A stretch of 5,735 nt of DNA, taken from JBDZUZ01 sp040255445. Its GTDB lineage: Bacteria > Planctomycetota > Phycisphaerae > Phycisphaerales > UBA1924. The DNA lies in assembly GCA_040255445.1 (NCBI GenBank), contig JBDZUZ010000201.1:1-5735 (forward strand), read 5' to 3'. A program made the position numbers and the translations under genes. Positions 1 to 5,735 of this stretch are shown here, piece by piece. The notes beneath the pieces were generated by a model, which had not been told where the DNA came from, did no database searches, and saw nothing but the letters and a program-made list of their open reading frames with translations. How positions within the stretch are numbered: the stretch's first letter is position 1; each line of letters starts with the position of its first letter.

Positions 1-967
<967 letters not shown>

Positions 968-973
968 GCGTTG

Positions 974-977
974 CTCC
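974..977 (-). promoter_or_regulatory. Shine-Dalgarno GGAG of ahcY
   Basis: On the minus strand the sequence reads GGAG, six bases, then ATG at 967. This supports the chosen ahcY start and independent ribosome loading within the presumed two-gene transcript. Confidence 0.7.
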
Positions 978-1019
978 AAAGCGGTGAGTGAAACGTGTGC
1001 GATCGGAAAGAATCGTGCG

Positions 1020-1964
1020 TTACGGCACGGTGGCCGTGGAAACGAACAGCGCGGGGCCGCGGGAATCCGCGGCGGGCTGAAGGATGCGGTAGTTGAAGTT
1101 CTGCAGACGGACCGCCGTGCACATGGCTTCGATGTCGCGGTGCGAGAAGCCCAGGTGCTGGTGGCCCATCGTGTGCCGGTACTCGTTGCGGTCGTGCGAA
1201 ACCATGTCGACGACGAGCACGACGCCGCGGGGTTTCACGACCCGCCGCGCCTCGGCGATCGCCTTCGCCGGCTCGGGCATGTGGTGCAGCACCAGCGCGA
1301 GCACCGCGGCGTCGACCGAGCGGTCCTCGAGCGGGAGCGCATCGAGCGTGCCAAGCCTGAAGACAACGTTCTTCGCGCCGTCGAGCCGTCGCTTCGCTGC
1401 GCCGATCATCGTCTCCGAACCATCAACCGCGATGACCTTGCCGACGACCGGCGCGAGCAGCTCCGCAACATTGCCGGTCCCGCAACCAAGGTCCGCGACG
1501 GTCCAGGTCGGCGGGATCAGCGAGAGCATCGCCCGGGCGGTGAAGTCCCGCCCAAACAGCTCATCGCGGACATGGTCCCACTCGCCGCCGACGCGGCCGA
1601 AGAACGAGAGGCTGTCCGTGCGCCGCTCCGCGAGCACCGCCTGCAGCCGCAACAAGTCGTCTTTCGTCTCGGGCTCCGCGGCCTGGTCCTTGACCGCGAG
1701 CCAGATCGGCCGGATCTCGGGGGGCAGGTCGTCGGCGTGCAGCCGGTACAGCGTCGCGGTCCCCTCGGACCGCCGGCCGATCCAGCCCGTCTCGGCCAGC
1801 AGCTTGAGGTGCCGGCTCACGGTGGACTGGGGGACCTGCAGAACCTTGGCAACTTCCCCGACCGACAGTTCCTCGGCCGCGACGAGCCGCGCGATCCGCA
1901 GGCGGATCGGCTCGCTCAGGGCGGCGAGGCGCTCGTGGATGGGGGTTGCGGGGGCCTGCTTCAT
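1020..1964 (-). CDS. ArsR-family winged-helix regulator fused to a class I SAM-dependent methyltransferase domain (SahR-like)
   Basis: The 314-residue protein has two parts. Residues about 8-75 form an ArsR-type winged helix, with recognition region VPQSTVSRHLKLLAETGWI (44-62) and a wing ending in TLYR. Residues about 120-314 form a Rossmann methyltransferase with motif I VADLGCGTGN (156-165), the acidic ribose-binding D181 in VIAVDGS, and a downstream VDAAVLALVLHHM segment. In the classic ArsR metal site (ELCVCDL) the cysteines are absent: here it reads ELSVGEV, so metal sensing at that site is unlikely. The next gene is ahcY, and proteobacterial SahR is an ArsR-family repressor of methionine/SAM recycling that responds to SAH. 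I infer that this protein regulates its own operon and that its methyltransferase fold binds SAH or SAM as effector. It could instead be a true methyltransferase with an attached regulator. The ATG at 1964 sits four bases from a perfect palindrome, consistent with autoregulation. Domain calls are firm; the role is inferred. Confidence 0.92.
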   Translation of the reverse strand: MKQAPATPIHERLAALSEPIRLRIARLVAAEELSVGEVAKVLQVPQSTVSRHLKLLAETGWIGRRSEGTATLYRLHADDLPPEIRPIWLAVKDQAAEPETKDDLLRLQAVLAERRTDSLSFFGRVGGEWDHVRDELFGRDFTARAMLSLIPPTWTVADLGCGTGNVAELLAPVVGKVIAVDGSETMIGAAKRRLDGAKNVVFRLGTLDALPLEDRSVDAAVLALVLHHMPEPAKAIAEARRVVKPRGVVLVVDMVSHDRNEYRHTMGHQHLGFSHRDIEAMCTAVRLQNFNYRILQPAADSRGPALFVSTATVP

Positions 1965-1967
1965 TGC

Positions 1968-1989
1968 TTCATCCGTTTATGCGGATGAA
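1968..1989. promoter_or_regulatory. Putative operator: perfect 8-bp inverted repeat TTCATCCG-N6-CGGATGAA
   Basis: The arms TTCATCCG (1968-1975) and CGGATGAA (1982-1989) are exact reverse complements around a 6-base centre, TTTATG. The site lies between the predicted -10 box and the start codon of the ArsR-methyltransferase gene, where a bound repressor would block initiation. Arm length and spacing suit a homodimeric winged-helix ArsR protein. Binding by the adjacent regulator is an inference. No second copy was found before ahcY or elsewhere in the window. Confidence 0.65.
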
Positions 1990-2017
1990 TGGTAGAAGCA
2001 GATTCAGGCCGGTTCAA
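1989..2017 (-). promoter_or_regulatory. Predicted sigma-70-type promoter of the ArsR-methyltransferase/ahcY operon
   Basis: On the minus strand, TTGAAC (2017-2012) is followed by exactly 17 bases and then TACCAT (1994-1989). Each hexamer matches four of six consensus positions. Transcription would start near 1982, inside the palindrome and about 18 bases before the ATG at 1964, giving a very short leader. The ideal spacing and the overlap with the operator support it, but two 4/6 boxes can occur by chance. Confidence 0.45.
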
Positions 2018-2023
2018 ACGCTC

Positions 2024-2689
2024 TTACCGCACTTCCTCGGGGGGGAGCGCAAACGCCGGGCCCGGGACTTCACCGGCCTCGCGGATCGCCGCGATCACAT
2101 CCGGATCCTGCGGGGCGATGTAGTACGCGGCACGGAGCCTGCGGATCTGGCGGGTCCGGTCGCCGATCGAGGCGTAGTACCGGGCCAGGGTCATCTGGGG
2201 CTTGAGGGACCGGCCGCGATCGATGCGGGCGGCGGTGAGGTAGGCGGTCACCGCCTCATCGGCGTTGCCGAGCTTGGCGTTGTACTCGCCCAGGCGGAGG
2301 TAATCGGCGACGCGGCCGCGTTCCATGGTGGCGCGGTTGAGGAGCGAGAGCAGTTCCTCGCGGTCGCCGGACTCGAAGTGGGCCTTGGCGAGCAGGTCGA
2401 GATACTCCTCGTTGAGGGGCTCGACATCGAGGGCGATCTGGAGCTGAACCGCGGCGTCGTCCGGGCGGCCGACGCGCATCAGGACCTTCGCGTACTCGGC
2501 GCGGACATCCGCGGCCTCGGGGCGGCGGTTCAGGTATTCCTCGTAGTCGGCGACCGCCTTCTCGGGGTTGTTCTGATACGCCGCGGCCTCGGCATCGGAG
2601 CGGACGATGTTCAGCGGCCGCTGCTTGGCGCAGCCGGAAGCGAGGGCCAGGGGGAGGAGGAGGGCGAAGAGCGGAATGATCTGACGCAT
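2024..2689 (-). CDS. TPR-repeat lipoprotein of unknown partner
   Basis: This encodes a 221-residue protein. It begins MRQIIPLFALLLPLALASGC, a short charged N-terminus, a hydrophobic core and a lipobox-like LASGC with C20 as the likely lipidated cysteine. The -3 residue is Ala where Leu is commoner, so the lipobox is slightly atypical. Residues about 33-205 form helical repeats with the alternating small/large residue pattern of tetratricopeptide repeats, for example NPEKAVADYEEYLNRRPE, GRPDDAAVQLQIALDVEP and GNADEAVTAYLTAARID, giving roughly four to five units. Such proteins are usually membrane-anchored protein-interaction scaffolds; nothing shows the partner. The reading frame stays open far upstream, but the ATG at 2689 is chosen because the signal peptide starts exactly there, with GGAG ten bases upstream. 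The next gene on the same strand begins 59 bases downstream and appears to have its own promoter, so a shared transcript is possible but not required. Confidence 0.85.
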   Translation of the reverse strand: MRQIIPLFALLLPLALASGCAKQRPLNIVRSDAEAAAYQNNPEKAVADYEEYLNRRPEAADVRAEYAKVLMRVGRPDDAAVQLQIALDVEPLNEEYLDLLAKAHFESGDREELLSLLNRATMERGRVADYLRLGEYNAKLGNADEAVTAYLTAARIDRGRSLKPQMTLARYYASIGDRTRQIRRLRAAYYIAPQDPDVIAAIREAGEVPGPAFALPPEEVR

Positions 2690-2786
2690 CGTCGGGAGGC
2701 TCCGGAAGGTGGGCCCGGCAAGGTCCGGGAATCCCGTCATGCTATCGGCAGTGGGGGCGGCGGGGCTGGAATGGGCGGTCGGAACC

Positions 2787-2793
2787 GGAGGAG
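2787..2793 (+). promoter_or_regulatory. GGAGGAG, Shine-Dalgarno-like site pointing to an alternative GTG start at 2801
   Basis: GGAGGAG is followed by seven bases and an in-frame GTG at 2801, which would add seven residues (VVGLELR) to the following gene. The ATG at 2822 has no well-spaced Shine-Dalgarno sequence, only AGG touching the ATG. The two cues conflict: the ribosome site favours 2801, whereas the conserved pattern begins right at the ATG. Confidence 0.4.
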
Positions 2794-2821
2794 CGGCGCT
2801 GTGGTCGGGCTCGAACTCAGG

Positions 2822-3190
2822 ATGGCTCTGCTGCGGCACACGCTCCCGGATGGGTCGTGGCATTTCGACTGGCTGATCGAGCACGCGGCGGGGGCGGAGC
2901 GGGTGATGACGTTCCGGGCGGGGGTGCGGGTCGATGAAGGGGCGGCCGGGGCGGAGGTGACGCGGCTGGCGGACCATCGGCGGGTGTATCTGGAATACGA
3001 GGGCGAGGTGTCGGGCGGGCGGGGCGAGGTGCGGCGCGTGGCGGAGGGGCGGTGCGGCGGCGTGGTGGTCGAGGAGGGGCGGGTGTCGCTGCTGGCGGCC
3101 TGGACCGACGGCGCCACGCGCCGAGTCGAGATCATGCGGGTGCATGGGGATGCGTGGCGGGTGGTGCGTGACGAGGCGGTGTGCGCATAA
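2822..3190 (+). CDS. Small LigD 3'-phosphoesterase-like (DNA polymerase ligase N-terminal domain) protein
   Basis: This encodes a 122-residue protein, about the size of a lone LigD phosphoesterase domain. Two blocks recall that family: LLRHTLPDGSWHFDWLIE (3-20), comparable to the H...LHYDFRLE block, and LADHRRVYLEYEGEVSGGRG (49-68), comparable to the EDHPLDYxxFEGxIPxGxYG block. Candidate metal/phosphate ligands H6, H14, D16, H52 and Y56 are present, with the H-x3-Y spacing kept. The arginine expected two residues after the Asp is Leu (L18), so catalysis is uncertain. In LigD the domain trims 3' ribonucleotides and phosphates at DNA ends during end joining; stand-alone relatives occur in planctomycetes to my recollection, with unknown roles. 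No Ku, ligase or primase gene is in the window. The gene is divergent from the TPR gene. The start is ATG 2822 or GTG 2801. It is real by pattern, with family assignment from memory of motifs. Confidence 0.72.
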   Translation: MALLRHTLPDGSWHFDWLIEHAAGAERVMTFRAGVRVDEGAAGAEVTRLADHRRVYLEYEGEVSGGRGEVRRVAEGRCGGVVVEEGRVSLLAAWTDGATRRVEIMRVHGDAWRVVRDEAVCA

Positions 3191-3253
3191 GAGGTCGTCG
3201 TTTCGGCCCGGCCCGGCACCCGCACGAAAACCTGCTGTCGGCGCTCGCGGTTT

Positions 3254-3278
3254 GGTCGATGGTGTGGTAGTCTCGACC
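3254..3278. repeat. Inverted repeat GGTCGA-N13-TCGACC in the 146-bp gap upstream of the 118-residue protein gene
   Basis: Perfect 6-bp arms (3254-3259 and 3273-3278) flank 13 bases in the leader or promoter region of the downstream gene. It may be an operator or chance in GC-rich DNA. The rest of the gap (3191-3336) shows no convincing promoter hexamers and only a short CGGCC tandem repeat near 3204-3217. Confidence 0.25.
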
Positions 3279-3322
3279 TGCTCGTGATTCGTTCTGCGGG
3301 CCGTTCCTTGCTGTTCTTGCAA

Positions 3323-3328
3323 TGGAGG
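3323..3328 (+). promoter_or_regulatory. Shine-Dalgarno TGGAGG setting the start at 3337
   Basis: TGGAGG is followed by eight bases and ATG at 3337. An earlier in-frame ATG at 3322 overlaps the ribosome-binding site itself and is therefore unlikely to be the start. Confidence 0.75.
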
Positions 3329-3336
3329 CACCAGGT

Positions 3337-3693
3337 ATGCGGAATCCGTGCGTTTTTTCACCGTTGGGCAATGGCGGCGGGCCGACGATTGATCGCGGCT
3401 CGCCCAAGATCCAGGCGATCGAGACCAACAAGATCGGCGCCTTGGGCAGCGGCAGCCGCGCGCTCGAGAGCAACTGGACGCGGCAGCCCGATCCGGCCTC
3501 GCCCGGGGCGACGCACTGCAAGAGTTTCCATTGCAAGCTCTCGAACGAGAGCATGGACTTTCTTGACAGCCAGATCAACGAGTGGCTCGACAATCACCCC
3601 GAGTATGTGGTGAAGTTCGTGACCACCTCGGTGGGCGAGTGGGTGGGCAAGACCAGCCGCGAGCCGCAGATGATCGTGCAGCTCTGGCTCTGA
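3337..3693 (+). CDS. Conserved-looking small protein of unknown function with HC-x3-HC motif
   Basis: This encodes a 118-residue soluble protein with no signal peptide or membrane segment. The first 58 residues are Gly/Ser/Pro/Asn-rich and look flexible. The C-terminal half looks folded: HCKSFHC (60-66), a predicted amphipathic helix ESMDFLDSQINEWLDNHPEY (71-90), then two likely beta strands, VVKFVTTSVGEW (91-102) and PQMIVQLWL (110-118), ending right at the stop. I recall this C-terminal pattern in planctomycete hypothetical proteins but cannot name a family. The paired His-Cys dipeptides could bind a metal; no function should be assumed. The start is fixed by a strong Shine-Dalgarno sequence eight bases upstream. 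asnB begins 77 bases after its stop on the same strand, so the two may share a transcript. Less GC-extreme codons in its 3' half and the good ribosome site support real coding. Confidence 0.82.
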   Translation: MRNPCVFSPLGNGGGPTIDRGSPKIQAIETNKIGALGSGSRALESNWTRQPDPASPGATHCKSFHCKLSNESMDFLDSQINEWLDNHPEYVVKFVTTSVGEWVGKTSREPQMIVQLWL

Positions 3694-3724
3694 GCCTGTG
3701 AGTTGACGTCGCGTGGGTGCTGAA

Positions 3725-3745
3725 CCGCGGAAGCTGCGGCCGCGG
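3725..3745 (+). repeat. GC-rich hairpin (CCGCGG-N9-CCGCGG) in the asnB leader
   Basis: Two copies of the self-complementary hexamer CCGCGG (3725-3730 and 3740-3745) can pair into a 6-bp all-GC stem, 25 bases before the asnB start. No T-run follows, so it is not a standard terminator. It may affect translation or coupling between the two genes. Chance is plausible in such GC-rich sequence. Confidence 0.3.
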
Positions 3746-3770
3746 CGGTGATCGCACCGATATTGGCGGT

Positions 3771-5630
3771 GTGTGCGGCTTCATCGGCATCCTGCGTGGT
3801 CGCGGCGGTCCGCCGCGGATCGATCCGGCGGCCTTCAACGGGCTGCGGGACCGGCTGTCGCACCGCGGTCCGGACGATGCCGATACGTGGGTAGGACGGG
3901 TGGCCGACGGCGGGGCGATGCTGGGGCACCGCCGGCTGATCGTGATCGACCCGACCGCCGCGGGCAGGCAACCGATGCGGACGGCCGATGGCCGCGGCGT
4001 GCTGGTCTACAACGGGGAGTTGTACAACGACCTGGAACTGCGGCGCGAGCTTCGGCAGCGCGGCGTGGTGTTCCGGACGCACTGCGATACCGAGACGCTG
4101 CTGTACGCGTTGCGCGAGTGGGGGCGGGGGGCGTTGACGCGGCTGCGGGGGATGTTCGCGTTTGCGTATCTGGATCTGGAGACGGGGCGGGCGCTGCTCG
4201 CGCGGGATCCGCTGGGCGTCAAGCCGTTGTACTGGTGGCGCGGGGTGATCGGCGGTGAGCCGGAGTTCGTGTTTGCCAGCGAGCCCGCGGCGATCGTGGC
4301 GCACCCGGGGATCCGGGCCGAACCGGACATGGTCGCGGTGAGCGCGTACCTGACGACGATCCGCACCACGATCGGCGAGCGGACGCTCTTCGAGGGTGTG
4401 CGGGTGGTCGAGCCGGGGTGCTGCGTCGAGGTGGATGTAGCGGGGGGTGGTGTGACGCCGCGGGTGGAGCGGTGGTGGCGGGCGCCCGGCGCGAAGCGCG
4501 ATATGGAAGAGACTCGCGCGGTGATCGAGGCTTCGGTGCGGGCGCACTTGCGCACCGATGTGCCGATGTGCTCGCTCCTGAGTGGCGGGCTCGATTCGAG
4601 TGTGATCGCCCGGGTGGCGATGGACGAGCTGGGTTCGCTGCGGACCTACTGCAGCGGCGCCCGTACCGAACCGGGTCCGGCGGGCGGGCTTGATGACTTC
4701 AGCGCAGCCCGCGAGGTCGCCGCAGCGCTCGGATCAGAGCACACCGAGGCCGTGGTTGATGCCGCGATGTTCCGCGAGCGGTGGCGTGGGATGGTGGCAC
4801 GGATGGGCTGGCCGCTGTCGACTCCCAACGAGGTCGCGATCAACGAGGTGGTGCGCACGCTGCGGGCCGATGGCTGCATCGTGACGCTGAGCGGCGAGGG
4901 CGCGGATGAACTCTTCGCGGGGTACGACGGTCCGCTGCGGACCGCGCACGCGGCGGTCCAGCGCGGCGAGCGCGATGGCGGGCTGGTGCACCTGGCCGAG
5001 GCGGCGTGGGTGCCGGTCGAGCTCAAGGGGCAGGTGCTGCGCGATGAGGTGATGGCCGCGGCCGGGGGCGATGCGGAACTGGTGGGTGTGTACCGCAACG
5101 CGTACGGGCGGGCGGTCGAGGAAGCGGGCGGCGACCTGTTCGCGGCGTACCTCGGTCTGCAGCGAGAGATCAACCTGGCGGGGCTCTTGGGCCGGCTGGA
5201 CACGGCCATGATGCTCGAGGGGGTCGAGGGGCGGACGCCATTTGCGGACGGCAATGTTGCAGGGTTCGCGGCGGGGCTGCCGATGGACAGCAAACTCGCA
5301 GCCGGGTGGTTGGCCGACGGCCGTCAGGGAGCGGTCGTCGGCCAACGGCCGGTTGGGGCGAGTGGGGCGGGGATCCCAAAGACAAAGTGGGCGTTGCGCG
5401 CGGCGTTCGCGGGGCGGGTGCCGGGTGTGGCGGTCGAGCGTGCCAAGGCGAGCTTCCCGTTGCCGTTCCAGCAATGGATCACGCCGGAACTCGCGGCGGG
5501 GGCGCTGGCGCCGCTCGGGGGTGTGGTGCGGCCGGAGATTCTTGAGGCGGTCGCGAAGCAGCCGGGCGAGCACTGGCGGCTGGCGTGGCCGCTGTGTAAT
5601 TTGGGGATGTGGTGGGGGCGGTGGTGGTAG
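3771..5630 (+). CDS. asnB: Glutamine-hydrolysing asparagine synthetase (AsnB type)
   Basis: This 619-residue cytosolic enzyme makes asparagine from aspartate, ATP and glutamine. The start is the GTG at 3771 because it gives (M)CGFIG: the family needs Cys at position 2, freed by Met removal, as the glutaminase nucleophile. An upstream in-frame GTG at 3717 would bury it. Glutaminase landmarks are C2, HRGPDD (31-36), GHRRLIVID (52-60), YNGELYN (80-86) and the CDTET aspartate D106. The synthetase domain has the ATP loop SGGLDSS (271-277) and SGEGADELFAGY (374-385), then MMLEGVEGRTPF, like E. coli MMAVGVEARVPF. All catalytic motifs are intact, so it should be active, although family members can also amidate other carboxylates. 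One oddity: K508 to K539 spans 31 residues where E. coli AsnB has about 9, an insertion of about 20 residues encoded by a strong hairpin. No clear Shine-Dalgarno sequence is seen. The 118-residue protein gene lies 77 bases upstream. Confidence 0.96.
   Translation: MCGFIGILRGRGGPPRIDPAAFNGLRDRLSHRGPDDADTWVGRVADGGAMLGHRRLIVIDPTAAGRQPMRTADGRGVLVYNGELYNDLELRRELRQRGVVFRTHCDTETLLYALREWGRGALTRLRGMFAFAYLDLETGRALLARDPLGVKPLYWWRGVIGGEPEFVFASEPAAIVAHPGIRAEPDMVAVSAYLTTIRTTIGERTLFEGVRVVEPGCCVEVDVAGGGVTPRVERWWRAPGAKRDMEETRAVIEASVRAHLRTDVPMCSLLSGGLDSSVIARVAMDELGSLRTYCSGARTEPGPAGGLDDFSAAREVAAALGSEHTEAVVDAAMFRERWRGMVARMGWPLSTPNEVAINEVVRTLRADGCIVTLSGEGADELFAGYDGPLRTAHAAVQRGERDGGLVHLAEAAWVPVELKGQVLRDEVMAAAGGDAELVGVYRNAYGRAVEEAGGDLFAAYLGLQREINLAGLLGRLDTAMMLEGVEGRTPFADGNVAGFAAGLPMDSKLAAGWLADGRQGAVVGQRPVGASGAGIPKTKWALRAAFAGRVPGVAVERAKASFPLPFQQWITPELAAGALAPLGGVVRPEILEAVAKQPGEHWRLAWPLCNLGMWWGRWW
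5309..5346 (+). repeat. 38-base near-perfect hairpin inside the asnB coding region
   Basis: The left arm 5309-5324 pairs with 5331-5346 around a 6-base loop, CAGGGA. There are 14 Watson-Crick and 2 G-U pairs, and the outer 11 pairs (GTTGGCCGACG with CGTCGGCCAAC) are perfect. It encodes residues 513-526 within a stretch that looks inserted relative to other AsnB proteins. GGTTGG occurs at 5308-5313 and again at 5351-5356, so the right arm could alternatively pair downstream. Confidence 0.6.
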
Positions 5631-5653
5631 GGTTGGGCGTTCTCTTGACGGTC

Positions 5654-5682
5654 CTCTTCGGGGCCCGGGAGCCGGAGAGTTT
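5654..5682 (+). terminator. Weak terminator-like hairpin after asnB
   Basis: CTCTTCGG (5654-5661) pairs with CCGGAGAG (5672-5679), seven Watson-Crick pairs plus one G-U, around a 10-base loop. Only TTT follows. It lies 24 bases after the asnB stop, the right place for a terminator, but the short T-run makes intrinsic termination doubtful. Confidence 0.35.
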
Positions 5683-5735
5683 GAGGTGGCCCACGAACGG
5701 CGGACTCAACGGGGGTGGTTTTATGCGGCCTCTGT

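Noticed and set aside
968..1019. SAH riboswitch before ahcY
   Set aside because: The gap is only 52 bases and I see no pseudoknot-like pairing or expression platform; it holds a Shine-Dalgarno site and only a 4-bp inverted repeat.
2726..2736. Small palindrome CGGGA-A-TCCCG between the divergent genes
   Set aside because: Five-bp GC-rich arms are expected by chance, and no promoter elements were found around it.
1946..2800. Long plus-strand open frame running into the LigD-like gene
   Set aside because: It is antisense to the TPR lipoprotein gene, whose signal peptide and repeats are clear. Only the part from about 2801 or 2822 onward shows conserved protein character.
3594..4547. Minus-strand frame of 317 codons opposite the start of asnB
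   Set aside because: Arg/Pro/His-rich low-complexity translation, antisense to conserved asnB glutaminase motifs.
4734..5573. Minus-strand frame of 279 codons opposite the 3' half of asnB
   Set aside because: Arg/Pro-rich translation without recognisable motifs, antisense to conserved asnB sequence.
5645..5650. TTGACG as a -35 box for a gene to the right
   Set aside because: No -10-like hexamer lies at a suitable distance, and the region forms the terminator-like hairpin instead.
5723..5735. ATG CGG CCT CTG as the start of another gene after GGGGGTGG
   Set aside because: Only four codons are visible before the window ends and the Shine-Dalgarno spacing is short; this is too little to support a gene.

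Overview
This is a GC-rich bacterial window with six protein genes in two divergent groups. Three lie on the minus strand (positions 1-2689) and three on the plus strand (2822-5630). No rRNA, tRNA, CRISPR array, insertion sequence or phage gene is visible. The host is probably a Gram-negative bacterium. A planctomycete (Phycisphaerae-like) is my best guess, from GC content, a lipoprotein-type TPR protein, and two small proteins whose conserved patterns I associate with planctomycete genomes. This is an inference, not a measured assignment.

Minus strand, in transcription order. A small TPR lipoprotein gene (2689-2024) is followed after 59 bases by an ArsR-type winged-helix DNA-binding domain fused to a class I SAM-dependent methyltransferase domain (1964-1020). 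A further 52 bases on comes S-adenosylhomocysteine hydrolase, ahcY (967-1), whose C-terminus is cut off by the window edge. The gap before the ArsR-methyltransferase gene holds a plausible sigma-70-type promoter and a perfect 8-bp inverted repeat just downstream of its -10 box. The arrangement looks like an autoregulated SAM/SAH-recycling operon resembling the SahR regulon of proteobacteria, with the methyltransferase fold possibly sensing SAH or SAM.

Plus strand. First comes a compact 122-residue protein (2822-3190) that resembles the LigD 3'-phosphoesterase (DNA polymerase ligase N-terminal) fold but lacks its usual catalytic arginine. Next is a 118-residue protein of unknown function (3337-3693) with an HC-x3-HC motif. 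Last is a full-length glutamine-dependent asparagine synthetase, asnB (3771-5630). Its true start must be the GTG that places the catalytic cysteine at position 2. It carries an unusual insertion of about 20 residues near its C-terminus, encoded by a strong DNA/RNA hairpin.

The last 100 bases hold a weak terminator-like hairpin and no supportable gene. Most of the window is ordinary housekeeping DNA. The points most worth a second look are the putative SahR-like operator and fused regulator, the phosphoesterase-like mini-protein, and the hairpin insertion inside asnB.
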